Shown: positions 1-9,916, numbered from the stretch's first letter. The stretch: 36,577 bases of DNA from Candidatus Sericytochromatia bacterium (GCA_014377495.1 JACMPN010000336.1:1-36577); one strand, 5' to 3'. Translations and numbers: made by a program. The notes: generated from the letters alone by a model not told the origin.

Positions 1-1
1 G

Positions 2-250
2 GCCAGTTGGGAAAACCCGGACGGCACCAAGGTCACGGTCGAGATCCAGGAAACAGTGACAGTGCCGGCCGGCAGCTACGTCGCCTACCGGCTGCGGCAA
101 CGGAAGGGCGAGACCACCATCGTGGACTGGTTCTACCCGGCCATCGGTCTGATCAAAGAACAGAGCGATCAGGCCGTCGTCGAACTGATGAGTCTGCGCA
201 CTGAACCGATCACGACGGCGACTCCGGCCCCCACAGGCAGCCCCAAATGA
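2..250 (+). CDS. Hypothetical protein, 5' end truncated by window edge
   Basis: Frame 2 is open from base 2 (ASWENPDGTKVTVEIQETVTVPAGSYVAYRLRQRKGETTIVDWFYPAIGLIKEQ...) to the TGA at 248-250; the listed start at 56 is an internal GTG. Confidence 0.6.
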   Translation, partial: ASWENPDGTKVTVEIQETVTVPAGSYVAYRLRQRKGETTIVDWFYPAIGLIKEQSDQAVVELMSLRTEPITTATPAPTGSPK

Positions 251-283
251 GCAACGTTCGTCCCTGACCATCGTCTGACCAGA

Positions 284-1219
284 TCAGGGTTCCACTGGCA
301 CATCGCGCCAGACCAGCCACCGCTGCCAACCAGACGGGGCCGCCCGCAGCAGCGCCAATCGCTCGGAGCCCTGAGCCAGTGCCAGCGACAGGCCCACCGA
401 CGCACGCCAGTCACCCAGACGACTGATGGCAAAGCGCGCCCATGGGGCGACGGCCCATGGCATCACCGGCACTTCCGCCAACCCTGCCTGCTGCCAGTGC
501 GTGCGCCAAGCCCAGGCCAACGCCGACAGGGAGCCGGCCAAATGGGTGCCAGTGCTCCGACGCACAGCCCCCGCTGCCGCATCAGGGGGTGCCCAGCGCA
601 ACCAGCCCGCCAGATCGAGCCATCCCAACTCATGGTCGAAGGCATGGCGAAAGACCTGATGATGGGCCAGATAGAGCAACGTATCGGCCGGATCGAGGTG
701 GAGCACACGCACGGAGCCAAGGTCCAGGGGTCGGGCCCGTGGCCAAAAGGCGGACCAAGGCGGGAGCACCTGATTCAGCCAAGGGCCACCGGATCCGGCG
801 TAATGCAACTGGACGATCTGGCGCCCCCGCAGCCACTCCGTCTGACCGCGCGGCGCCACAAACCCAGCCTCTGCCAAGTGGGCCTGCCACTCCGGCAAGT
901 CCCCCGGTTGGATGACGATATCGAGGTCCCGGGCCGGGCGGATCAGGGAGTCGCCCCAAAGCGTCGCCCCCCAGGCCACCCCTTTGACGACCAGAAATGG
1001 CAGCGCCCAGCCCGTGACCAGTTGCAACGTGCCCAAATGCCCCAGGGCTTCGACGCATACCTGGCGGTGCCAGACGGACGAGGGCCCGCCCCCTTCGGGG
1101 AACAGGCCGGCAATGGGCTGTGCCCCCATCCCGTAAGTTTCGACGATCGCCGGCCAGTCGAGCGCACTGCGGTCGTCCCAATGGTCCAGCAGGGTTTTAA
1201 GGAGTGGATCCGGGATCAT
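284..1219 (-). CDS. Nucleotidyltransferase family protein (PF14907/NTP_transf_5-like)
   Basis: Motif LVVKGVAWGATLWGDSLIRPARDLDIVIQPGDLPEW..L...GF resembles the 'KG..L....Y.....R...DiDllv' core of this family; overlaps the nadK 3' end. Confidence 0.75.
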   Translation of the reverse strand: MIPDPLLKTLLDHWDDRSALDWPAIVETYGMGAQPIAGLFPEGGGPSSVWHRQVCVEALGHLGTLQLVTGWALPFLVVKGVAWGATLWGDSLIRPARDLDIVIQPGDLPEWQAHLAEAGFVAPRGQTEWLRGRQIVQLHYAGSGGPWLNQVLPPWSAFWPRARPLDLGSVRVLHLDPADTLLYLAHHQVFRHAFDHELGWLDLAGWLRWAPPDAAAGAVRRSTGTHLAGSLSALAWAWRTHWQQAGLAEVPVMPWAVAPWARFAISRLGDWRASVGLSLALAQGSERLALLRAAPSGWQRWLVWRDVPVEP

Positions 1220-2108
1220 GGGCCGTTACATCACCGGTCGGATAGGCGGAGTATCCCCATTGCAACTTGTCGCGCAGGATCCGGTAGAAGTCGTGCCCGC
1301 TGCGGCGCAGGAAGCGCGCCTTGTACGGACTGGCGGCAATCGTGATCCGATCCCCGGAAAGCAAGGGCAAACCCAGTTGCCCGTCCGCTGTCAAGGCGAT
1401 GCCAGACTCGTGCCGTGGGCGGACCAGGATCGTCACCCGATGCTCCGATGACACGACGAGCGGCCTGGCACTGAGGCTATGCGGGCAGATCGGGGTGACG
1501 AGGATCGCCGAAACGTCCGGGGCGACAATCGGACCGCCGGCACTCAGCGAATAAGCGGTCGACCCCGTTGGCGTCCCGACGATCAACCCGTCGGCGGCCA
1601 GGGTGGTGACCTCGTAGTCTTCGACGAACAGGGTCAGGTCGATCAAACGGGCAAAGCTGCCTTTGGCAACGACGAAGTCGTTCAACACTGTGAAGTGACC
1701 GACGACTTCTCCACCCCGGTCAACGTGGGCTTCGAGCATCAACCGTTCTTCGATCCGGCACTCGCCCCGGATCGCCGCCAGGATCGCCTCTTCCCAATCG
1801 GTGCGCCCGGCCTCTGACATAAAGCCGAGGGTGCCCATGTTCACCCCGAGCAGTGGCGTCTGATGCGGCACCATGCAGCGGGCGGCATAGAGGATGGTAC
1901 CGTCTCCCCCGAACACCACGTAAAAATCGGCCGGCGGGGCGGATGGCAGATCCTCATTGGTGAGCACCGGGAACTGCTGGATGCCTGAGAACTCATTGAA
2001 CCGGATCACTTCACAGCCCTGAGCCATGAGGAACTGCCTGCAGTCGGCAGCAGCCTCCGTGGCGCCGGGGCGGGTGGCGTTGTAGATGATCCCGACGACA
2101 CTGCTCAT
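1197..2108 (-). CDS. nadK: NAD kinase
   Basis: GGDGTIL, GVNMGTLGFMSE, DGLIVGTPTGSTAYSLSAGGPIV motifs. Confidence 0.95.
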   Translation of the reverse strand: MSSVVGIIYNATRPGATEAAADCRQFLMAQGCEVIRFNEFSGIQQFPVLTNEDLPSAPPADFYVVFGGDGTILYAARCMVPHQTPLLGVNMGTLGFMSEAGRTDWEEAILAAIRGECRIEERLMLEAHVDRGGEVVGHFTVLNDFVVAKGSFARLIDLTLFVEDYEVTTLAADGLIVGTPTGSTAYSLSAGGPIVAPDVSAILVTPICPHSLSARPLVVSSEHRVTILVRPRHESGIALTADGQLGLPLLSGDRITIAASPYKARFLRRSGHDFYRILRDKLQWGYSAYPTGDVTAHDPGSTP

Positions 2109-2338
2109 TGCCCGTCCTCAACTTCGGGAGCCCGGACGGGGGCATGACCCGGGAAATGGCCATGGATCGCCTGCCGGTAGCGCATGATGCGCTCGACGAC
2201 CTCGTCAGGACCCTCACGCACGATGTATTTGCGGTCGTCAAGCAAGATGACGCGGGTGTCCGGCGTGGCTTCGACCGACAAGATCAGTTCGGCATTGAGG
2301 ACAAAGCTTTTGCCGTCCAGGTTGGTTAATTGGATCAT
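2105..2338 (-). CDS. flbD: FlbD-family flagellar-associated protein (start trimmed to MIQLTNLDGKSFVLN)
   Basis: MIQLTNLDGKSFVLNAELILSVEATPDTRVILLDDRKYIVREGPDEVVERIMRYR matches the FlbD consensus; 4-bp ATGA overlap with nadK. Confidence 0.85.
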   Translation of the reverse strand: MIQLTNLDGKSFVLNAELILSVEATPDTRVILLDDRKYIVREGPDEVVERIMRYRQAIHGHFPGHAPVRAPEVEDGQ

Positions 2339-2458
2339 GGGTCCCGCAGGCCTCTCACAACATCTGAGGCGATAGACGCTCCTACCGCCGACCAAGGCCG
2401 CCTGAGCGGTATCGTAGCACTCCCGGGAACCGCCCGAACTCCCATCATGAGGCGTTCG

Positions 2459-3427
2459 TTACGCCCCCCCAAAGTAGCCTACTGTCCGCAGCTTCAGTTC
2501 ATCAAGACTTGACCCATGGATCGTCAGGCGGCGATAGACACCGGTTCCTGGCTGCGCCAGTCCCTCTCCCACCAACAGCACCCGGGAGATCCCCTGCGCC
2601 TGCAGGTACTGGATCTGCTCGGGGCGGTGACTGCCATTGGGAAAGGCATACGTGCGCATCGGCAACTGCAGGGTTTCGGCAAAATACCGCTGACAAGCGG
2701 CCACGTCCGCCTCGAAAAATCCCATGTCCTCGAAGCCCATGGACTCGTGATCGAAGGAATGGGCCCCGATTTCGTGGGTCATGGCCAACTGGCGCACCTC
2801 CGTTGCGGACAGCATCGGGGTGAATGGCACGTCGCCAAAGCGGGCCATCGCTTCAGAAACGATCGCCCACAACGATGCCCGCTCGCTGCGCTGGCGATTT
2901 TTGAGAAACCGGCTCAACGCCAGGCCAAATCGCATTTTGCTGTCGGCGTCGGCGGTAGGCGCAGGCATGTCGAAGCCCGGAAGCCGCATCTCGGCGAGAA
3001 GCGTCGGCGGCGCAACTTGGAGGAAATCGTACATCGCCACGTTCCAGGGAGGTCGCCCCGACTCGACGCACGCCGGGATGACATTCTGATTGGCTGGCAG
3101 GCCATGCTTGGCTAAAAGGGGCACAGCGTAATCCAGAAAGTCCCGATAACCGTCGTCAAACGAGAGGATGAGAGAAGGACGGTCCGTCGTCATCGCCATC
3201 GCACTCAGGGTGGTCACATGGAAATGGCGGCCGATATAGGCCAACAGTTGGTCGAATAAATCGGGATCCAAGGGACTCCAAAACGGATTGGCCACCGGGT
3301 GCACCCGGTGAAGACTCAGGATCGGGACGAGACGCCGGGCGTGCAGGCGCCATCGGCGAGCCGTATCGACTTGTGCCAAACAGGCCAGCGAACACACCAG
3401 TCGTCGGAGCATCGCCGGTATCCCCAT
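2459..3427 (-). CDS. Polysaccharide deacetylase family protein (NodB homology)
   Basis: LILSFDDGYRDFLDYAVPLLAKHGLPA and EIGAHSFDHESM motifs. Confidence 0.88.
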   Translation of the reverse strand: MGIPAMLRRLVCSLACLAQVDTARRWRLHARRLVPILSLHRVHPVANPFWSPLDPDLFDQLLAYIGRHFHVTTLSAMAMTTDRPSLILSFDDGYRDFLDYAVPLLAKHGLPANQNVIPACVESGRPPWNVAMYDFLQVAPPTLLAEMRLPGFDMPAPTADADSKMRFGLALSRFLKNRQRSERASLWAIVSEAMARFGDVPFTPMLSATEVRQLAMTHEIGAHSFDHESMGFEDMGFFEADVAACQRYFAETLQLPMRTYAFPNGSHRPEQIQYLQAQGISRVLLVGEGLAQPGTGVYRRLTIHGSSLDELKLRTVGYFGGA

Positions 3428-3521
3428 GCCCTGCCTCCTATTTGATCACTTGCGACTGGCGGCGTTCGGCTTGTGGCCAGGCCGCCCCGTTCCTACAATG
3501 ACCATGATACAGACCATGCGG

Positions 3522-4505
3522 TTACGGAACGGTCCTGGGACTTGGTGCCACGGCGATCGGCGCCAAATCCCGGCACAGCCAACGTCGGGCCCAACCGACG
3601 TACATGGCCAGATCCGTGACCAGGAGGACCGCCCCCGCACCCAACCGGTCCCCCCGGTGACGTTCACGCAGGTCTGCTTCGAGCCGATGGCGCTGCAAGC
3701 GCCGTTCGGTTCGCAGGAGCCAGCCTGCCACCACCATCGGCATGCTCACCCAAACGGGCAAGAGCAAGAGCACCATTGCGCCGAGCAACCAGTAGCGCAG
3801 GGTGGGCCAGTGCCAGTCCCGTTCCCTGCCGGCCCGGGCACTGTGTTCGGCCAACATGACTTGCCGACGCCATAGGGATCCCCAGGATTGGGGGCCGATC
3901 CATGTGATGACCGCATCCGGCGCCTCGACGACCGACATCGTCACCAGTTTCAGCATGAAAATCCGGTCTTCGGCCGCCCGCGTCGCCGGGAATCCGCCAA
4001 TCGTCTCCCAGGCCGCCTTGCGCACGATTGAACAGGCGATGAAATGGTTCCGCATTAACCCGCCCGGGACCGCCCGTGCCGGGGGCAGGACGGCCAAGGT
4101 AAACCAGCGGGCAACAAGAGACTTGATTTCCGACACATAGTAACCGTATGCAACGGCATGCTCCGTCCCGGCAACAGCTTCCCATAGAGCGGCCAGCCAG
4201 CCGGCGTGCGGATGCGTCCCACCGTCGATGTAGACGACCCACGGCGTTTCAGCGGCGGCACTGCCCAGATTGCGCCCTTCGCCCGGATACGCCTTGTCGA
4301 CTTCGATCACCCTGAGCTCGGCATACGCCTCCTGCATGGTGCGAAGGGCTTGGCGAGTCCCGTCAGTCGACCCGGCATCGACGACGACCACGGCAGCGGG
4401 CCGCTGTGAAAACACCTCGGTCAGCAGCGGGCCAATACTACTGATCTCGTTCCGGACCGGGATGACCACGGTAACGGGAAACCTGCCGTTCTCTGGCTCA
4501 GTCAT
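3522..4505 (-). CDS. Glycosyltransferase family 2 with C-terminal membrane segments
   Basis: VTVVIPVRNEISSIGPLLTEVFSQ...VVVVDAGSTDGTRQAL...AAETPWVVYIDGGTHP; hydrophobic YWLLGAMVLLLLPVWVSMPMVVAGW. Confidence 0.88.
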   Translation of the reverse strand: MTEPENGRFPVTVVIPVRNEISSIGPLLTEVFSQRPAAVVVVDAGSTDGTRQALRTMQEAYAELRVIEVDKAYPGEGRNLGSAAAETPWVVYIDGGTHPHAGWLAALWEAVAGTEHAVAYGYYVSEIKSLVARWFTLAVLPPARAVPGGLMRNHFIACSIVRKAAWETIGGFPATRAAEDRIFMLKLVTMSVVEAPDAVITWIGPQSWGSLWRRQVMLAEHSARAGRERDWHWPTLRYWLLGAMVLLLLPVWVSMPMVVAGWLLRTERRLQRHRLEADLRERHRGDRLGAGAVLLVTDLAMYVGWARRWLCRDLAPIAVAPSPRTVP

Positions 4506-4711
4506 TGCCGGTCATGCAGCCGCAATCCCCCGTGGTGTGTCGTTGATCATCGCCAATTGTCCCACAAACATACGCCACAGGGCCTAGCCACCCGGGGCAG
4601 TTTTACCGGCATCGCCGGTCACCGACAGGGTGCGGCTGGTCTCAGGATCAATTCCCGTGATATTGTCGGCAACGGCATCGCCCTTTGGTCCGACCATGAC
4701 AAGGCCCCCCA

Positions 4712-5851
4712 ATGCAAATCGTTCCGCTCTCCCCCGACATGGCTCCTGCGCTGCAACAGTTCCTGGCGCGCCACTATCCCGATTGTCCCGCCAAAGCCGA
4801 TCCTGCGTACCGGACTTGGAAGTTCAGCGCACACCCGGCAGGCTCGGCGCTGTCTGACTACCTTCTGGCGATCGACGAAGGCGTCATCGTCGGCCAACTC
4901 GCCCTGATCAAAGATTACGTCTGGACAGCGGGCAGCGTCACCCCCTGCTATTGGCTCGCCGACCTGATCGTGGCCGAAAGCCATCGGACGACGGCGGCAC
5001 TCTTTCAGCTGTTGCGGACGGCCATGGCGAATCACCCCTTGCTGATGCTGAACGGGGCAACGGAGAAATTGGCACCGCTTTTCCATCGCTTTGGCTGGAA
5101 GCCACTCACCGTGATGACCGATTTCTATCAGATCCTGCGCCCGAGCGGGGCGCTCCGGTTCGGGCGCGGTGTCGGTCGCATGGGTCGCCTGAGACACTTC
5201 ATGCCACTGGTCGCCATTGCTGACGGCATCCTACCCCTCGCCTGGTCCCTGGTTACCCAGGCCCAAACCGCATTCGGACGTTACGATGTTCGCCCGTTGG
5301 ATCCTCTGGACCGGGAGATCGGCACGCTGTTTGCAGCGATTGTCCCGAAACTGGGCGCCACGAGCGCCCGGGACGCATCCATCTATCAGTGGAAGACCCA
5401 TCAGCGGCCTATCGGCACCGACATCACGCTCGGCGCTTACGATGCAGTCTCGGGAATCCTGCGGGGCTGTCTGGTCGCCAAAATCATGGACCGGGTTGGG
5501 GTCGCCCGGTGGATCGAGATCAGCGATTTGCTCGTGGACCCGGATGATCATGGGTGCCTCATCGCCCTGCTAACGTCCGTGAGGCGGATGGCCCTGGACA
5601 CCCGTGCCGACTTCCTTCGGGCCAGGCTCGGCTGGCCGGCCCTTGCCGGGACGCTGGCCCGCCAAGGCTGGCTGGCCCGACCAAGCACGTTTTCGAATCA
5701 GGTACTTGCCTACAGCCGGGACAACGACCATTTACAAGCCCTGACCGAGTTGCCGTGGACCCTGACGGCCATGATCGGAGACACGGTCGACACGGGCCGC
5801 GACGAATGGCGAGTGGACCAGACCACTCGGCTGGCGCCAATATCCGGCTAG
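4712..5851 (+). CDS. GNAT-like acyltransferase
   Basis: FLARHYPDCPAKADPAYRTWKF...VGQLALI...WLADLIVAESHRTTAALFQLLRTAM..HPLLMLNGATEKLAPLFHRFGWKPL typical of GNAT-type acetyltransferases in glycan clusters. Confidence 0.65.
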   Translation: MQIVPLSPDMAPALQQFLARHYPDCPAKADPAYRTWKFSAHPAGSALSDYLLAIDEGVIVGQLALIKDYVWTAGSVTPCYWLADLIVAESHRTTAALFQLLRTAMANHPLLMLNGATEKLAPLFHRFGWKPLTVMTDFYQILRPSGALRFGRGVGRMGRLRHFMPLVAIADGILPLAWSLVTQAQTAFGRYDVRPLDPLDREIGTLFAAIVPKLGATSARDASIYQWKTHQRPIGTDITLGAYDAVSGILRGCLVAKIMDRVGVARWIEISDLLVDPDDHGCLIALLTSVRRMALDTRADFLRARLGWPALAGTLARQGWLARPSTFSNQVLAYSRDNDHLQALTELPWTLTAMIGDTVDTGRDEWRVDQTTRLAPISG

Positions 5852-5945
5852 GCCTCTGCAGAAGGAACCGAGCGTATGGTGAGGGAAGAAGGGCCGCATG
5901 CGACCGTTGGCCATGGCGCGCCCCCGCTAATCGGAAAAGCATGCG

Positions 5946-7469
5946 TCACGTTTCTTGGCCAACTGTCGCTGCCTGCACGGTCACGATGCCCGGCGGATTT
6001 GCCTGGTGCAGACACATGAGGATTTCAGCTGCCACATGACTGGGGGAGACGGCTCCATGTCGGCCCATTGGTGTGTTCGTCAAATCGGTCAACAGTTTGA
6101 CTGGTCTGGCGATGACAAAGGCCGTGTTGGCGTACTGCTTGGCCGCCGTATGGACGAGCCCTTCGATGGCCATTTTCGCGGCCACATAATGCGGCCACTC
6201 TGCCGGTGGGTCGTTGATCGCGGACGATGAAACGAAGACACAGGTACCGGCACGTTGTTCCAGGAGCGGCAAGCAAACGCTCATTGGCATTAGGGCGAGG
6301 GCGAGACTTTCGTGGACATAATGGGCGATGCGTTCGGCCGCCGTCGCCTCGATCCGCAGCGATGGGATGGCCGGCGCCGCATTGCAGATGAGGTAGTCCA
6401 ATCGCCCGCTTTCCCGGCTGATCCGCTCAGCCAGGGCCTGGTTATGGTCCAAGCGTGCCATGTCACCGGCCACGAGATGGATCCGTTGTCGGGCCTCCGG
6501 CACGGCGTCACGCATGGCTGCGGCGACCGCGCCGCTCATGTGATACGTCACATACACGGTGCCCCCGCTAAGGGCAAACAGTTGGGAAAACGCCGCCCCC
6601 AGCCCCCGACTGCCCCCCACGATCAACGCCACCTGCCCGGTAAAATCGATGCCTGGGTCCACAAGCGCACGCAGGTCATCCTGATGTGCCGGCCGCAAAA
6701 CCGGTCTGACGATGGCGGCACTGCGGATGGAAGCGACAGTGTGTCCGCCCACCTGAACGTCCGACACCAAGCGCAACAGGCGAAACCGGGGATCAAACCG
6801 TTCAATGCGGGTCTCATACGCCAGGGAAGGGCCACCGTCCGTCAGTGGACTGAATTCAATCCGACAGGAATGAAACAGCGCTTGTCGACCCGGGAGTCGC
6901 ATGCCAATCAGGAAGCTGCTCAATAGCAGTACGGCCAGACGATTGCCCCAAAAGCATGGCTTGACCAGCGAAAAACGTGTGGCCAGTTGCGCCAGTGTGC
7001 CGGCTTCAGGCGCATAGGTACCTGAATCGGTCAGGCCCGCAACGAATGTGCCAGGATCAGGGTCGTGCGGCCGTTCGGGTGCGGGCCACGATTCCCAGGC
7101 CACAACCTCGCTAGGGAGTACACCCGGCTGAAAAGTCACGGTGACTTCCATCATCAGGCGACTGCCGTCCAGTATCCGGCCTTTGATGCTTGCGGGATCA
7201 GCCTCCGAAACAAGGACCTGATAGGTGGGCCCGACTAGCATCGGCGCGATGAAATCACAACTGACCCCGGTGAGACATCGACCCGGGGCCGGCTTCATGT
7301 ATCCCAAACATGCCAGGACTCCGAGCATACCGAAAACAACCGGTTCCCCTGCCGAGGACTGTCGGGCATAGCTTGCAGAAACATGGAGGGGGTTATGATC
7401 GTGCGCCGCCTGGGCAAACAGGGCCACGTCAGCTTCGGTGAAGCATACAGAGAGTTCGGGGGCGGCCAT
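5946..7469 (-). CDS. MaoC-like (hotdog) dehydratase fused to SDR oxidoreductase (start trimmed to MAAPELSVCF)
   Basis: N-terminal FTEADVALFAQAAHDHNPLHVSASYARQSSAGEPVVFGML (MaoC); C-terminal LIVGGSRGLGAAFSQLFALSGGTVYVTYH and VFVSSSA...YVAAKMAIEGL (SDR). ATG at 7467-7469. Confidence 0.85.
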   Translation of the reverse strand: MAAPELSVCFTEADVALFAQAAHDHNPLHVSASYARQSSAGEPVVFGMLGVLACLGYMKPAPGRCLTGVSCDFIAPMLVGPTYQVLVSEADPASIKGRILDGSRLMMEVTVTFQPGVLPSEVVAWESWPAPERPHDPDPGTFVAGLTDSGTYAPEAGTLAQLATRFSLVKPCFWGNRLAVLLLSSFLIGMRLPGRQALFHSCRIEFSPLTDGGPSLAYETRIERFDPRFRLLRLVSDVQVGGHTVASIRSAAIVRPVLRPAHQDDLRALVDPGIDFTGQVALIVGGSRGLGAAFSQLFALSGGTVYVTYHMSGAVAAAMRDAVPEARQRIHLVAGDMARLDHNQALAERISRESGRLDYLICNAAPAIPSLRIEATAAERIAHYVHESLALALMPMSVCLPLLEQRAGTCVFVSSSAINDPPAEWPHYVAAKMAIEGLVHTAAKQYANTAFVIARPVKLLTDLTNTPMGRHGAVSPSHVAAEILMCLHQANPPGIVTVQAATVGQET

Positions 7470-7737
7470 GGGGAAGCGCACTCCGTATTCACATGCGGAC
7501 GAGACAGGACGGATGCAGTTGGGACTGCCTTGACGACAGGCACCTGAGGAAAAAACGATCGTCAGAATGAGCCTGCAGGCTGGTAGGAGACCAGTCGCCT
7601 CCGAGTATACGGCAAGACACTCAGCACTGTTCCAGATGATGATGCAGGATGCTGGGTTGGACGCCATTCCTTGATTGGGCATGACTGACCCGATTCACGC
7701 CGGCGCGCCTACTGTGGGCCGAATCCCGGGACGCCAT

Positions 7738-7823
7738 CTTGATGGGATTGCATAGCCTGGGTCATCATGTGTGGCATAGTCTGTCCACCTGCATGTGTCG
7801 CTCAAGATGCAATACCCATCAAG
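7738..7823 (+). promoter_or_regulatory. Long-range inverted repeat in the leader of the FkbH gene
   Basis: CTTGATGGGATTGCAT (7738-7753) versus ATGCAATACCCATCAAG (7807-7823): 16 bp paired with a single-base bulge, 53-nt loop, ending 11 nt before the start codon. Confidence 0.6.
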
Positions 7824-7834
7824 GCTTTTACCCG

Positions 7835-9613
7835 ATGCCCCATCTTTCCCCCGACGCCGTTCACCACATACTGGCAGGCACTGCCGACGGCAAATTCGCC
7901 AGTATCGTGCAGGCGGTCGCCAAACTGGACCAGTTGGATCACGCCTGGAAAGCGGAGGGCTCTGTCTATGTCTTGCGCAATGTCACCGTCGAAGGTTTGG
8001 CCCCTTTCATCAAACTCCCCGCATATCGGCAGAATTTGCGCCTGAACGTCACTTTTTCGGACTATGACACGTATCAGCAGGACTTGCTCGATCCCGCATC
8101 GAGATTTCATGAGTCGCGTCATGACCTGGTCGTCTTAGCCCTGTGGCTCGACACCTTGGCGATGGCATTTGATGGGCGGGACGCCCTGCAGGCCGAGGCT
8201 GTTTTTGATCACGTCCAGAACGTGGTGGCCCAGATCAAGCAGCACACGGATGCGCCCATCGCCATCAACACCTTTCTGCCGCCTTTCCACCACCAGGACG
8301 AGTGGTGTCCCTTGCCAGGCTTGGCTGCCTTAAACCAGCGCTTGCGGGACGCGGCCACCAGTGATGGCCAATTGCTGCTCGTCGACTTTGACCGCCTGCT
8401 TGGGACCATTGGGATGAAACAGGGACTTGATCGCCGCTACTGGTTTCGGTTCAAAGCCCCGGCGGGCCCGGCATTCTTGCAGGCGTGGGGCCGGAAGTTG
8501 GCCCAGGCCGTGGCCAGCCTGAAGGGTCTGAGTCGCAAGGTCTTGATTCTCGATTGTGACAACACCCTGTGGGGAGGCGTCATCGGTGAAGACGGACTGG
8601 CGGGCATCCAACTGAGTCCGCACGACTACCCCGGCAATGTTTACCATGCGTTTCAGCGTCAGGTCCTGGCACTCCAGCAGCAAGGCATTCTTTTGGCGCT
8701 GTGCAGCAAGAACAACGAAGACGACGTGTTTGCGGTGATGCGGGATCATCCGGACTGTATCATCCGACATGAGCATCTCGCCGGCTGGCGGATCAATTGG
8801 CAGGATAAGGCCGCTAATCTGATAGCCCTGGCTGAGGAGTTGCGGCTTGGTCTCGACAGTTTCGTTTTCATCGATGACAGCCCGACGGAATGTGACCGGA
8901 TCCGGCAGTCATTGCCGGAAGTAGCGGTTCTTCAGGTACCCTCAGCCATCCACGAGTTGCCATCCCTATTGCAGGAGTTTCAGGGCTTCATGACGCTGAC
9001 GCTGAGTGCCGAAGATCAAGTCCGCACCGAGCTTTATCAGCTCGAGAGGCAACGACGGCAGGTCTCTGCGCCGCATGGCGACTTGGCGGATTTTGTCGCT
9101 TCGTTGGCACTCAAGGCATCCATCGGGGAAGCCCGTATCGAGGAACTGGCCCGGGTTGCCCAGTTGACTCAGAAGACCAACCAATTCAATCTCACCACCC
9201 GCCGCTACAGCGAATCTGAAATTGGCCATCTGGCAGCTGATCCGGAAAGCCTCGTCCTGATTATGAAAGTGGCTGACACTTACGGTGAGTATGGTCTCAC
9301 CGGTGTCGCCATCGCCCGCCGTGAGAGCTCTGGGATCCACGTCGATACGTTTTTATTGAGTTGTCGCATCTTGGGTCGACAATTGGAAACGGTATTTCTG
9401 CGGGAGGTCCTGGCCCTTGCCGCAGGGCGCTGGGGGCCGCAGCCGGTGCGAGCCGAATTCATCCGCACGGCAAAAAACGACCAAGTCGCCACCTTCTTCG
9501 ACAACCATGCCTTTGTCCGCGACGGTGGGGACACACAACACCAGCATTATGTATTGCCGGAGCTGCCGATTCAGCCGCCGATCCCCTATATCACCGTTGT
9601 CAGGAGAGCTTGA
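7835..9613 (+). CDS. FkbH-like HAD-IIIC family protein (start trimmed to MPHLSPDAVHH)
   Basis: KVLILDCDNTLWGGVIGEDGL...LALCSKNNEDDV...SFVFIDDSPTECDRIRQ...; C-terminal QLTQKTNQFNLTTRRYSE...DTYGEYGLTGV...CRILGRQLE. Confidence 0.93.
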   Translation: MPHLSPDAVHHILAGTADGKFASIVQAVAKLDQLDHAWKAEGSVYVLRNVTVEGLAPFIKLPAYRQNLRLNVTFSDYDTYQQDLLDPASRFHESRHDLVVLALWLDTLAMAFDGRDALQAEAVFDHVQNVVAQIKQHTDAPIAINTFLPPFHHQDEWCPLPGLAALNQRLRDAATSDGQLLLVDFDRLLGTIGMKQGLDRRYWFRFKAPAGPAFLQAWGRKLAQAVASLKGLSRKVLILDCDNTLWGGVIGEDGLAGIQLSPHDYPGNVYHAFQRQVLALQQQGILLALCSKNNEDDVFAVMRDHPDCIIRHEHLAGWRINWQDKAANLIALAEELRLGLDSFVFIDDSPTECDRIRQSLPEVAVLQVPSAIHELPSLLQEFQGFMTLTLSAEDQVRTELYQLERQRRQVSAPHGDLADFVASLALKASIGEARIEELARVAQLTQKTNQFNLTTRRYSESEIGHLAADPESLVLIMKVADTYGEYGLTGVAIARRESSGIHVDTFLLSCRILGRQLETVFLREVLALAAGRWGPQPVRAEFIRTAKNDQVATFFDNHAFVRDGGDTQHQHYVLPELPIQPPIPYITVVRRA

Positions 9614-9615
9614 GC

Positions 9616-9843
9616 ATGGAACAGCGCATCAAACAGGTAATGGCCGCCATCTTGGACGTTGACGCAGCGGTCATTGGCAACGATTCATCGCCGAAAACAA
9701 TCGGCAGTTGGGACTCACTGCGGCACATGAACCTGATTCTGGGCTTGGAAGACGAATTCGGTGTGCAGTTCGGCGATGATCAGTTTGCCGAACTAACCTC
9801 GTATCACCGCATCCTCATGGCACTGACCAACCTCGTATCCTGA
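9616..9843 (+). CDS. Acyl carrier protein (phosphopantetheine attachment site)
   Basis: MEQRIKQVMAAILDVDAAVIGNDSSPKTIGSWDSLRHMNLILGLEDEFGVQF; DSL attachment motif; directly follows the FkbH gene. Confidence 0.9.
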   Translation: MEQRIKQVMAAILDVDAAVIGNDSSPKTIGSWDSLRHMNLILGLEDEFGVQFGDDQFAELTSYHRILMALTNLVS

Positions 9844-9845
9844 GT

Positions 9846-9885
9846 TGCCAGCGGCGTCACCGGAATCACCTCGGCACCGCTGGCA
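9846..9885. terminator. Possible bidirectional terminator between convergent genes
   Basis: TGCCAGCGG (9846-9854) / CCGCTGGCA (9877-9885), perfect 9-bp inverted repeat with 22-nt loop. Confidence 0.4.
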
Positions 9886-9916
9886 GGTTTACCCGATGAC
9901 AGACTTTCGGATTCCG

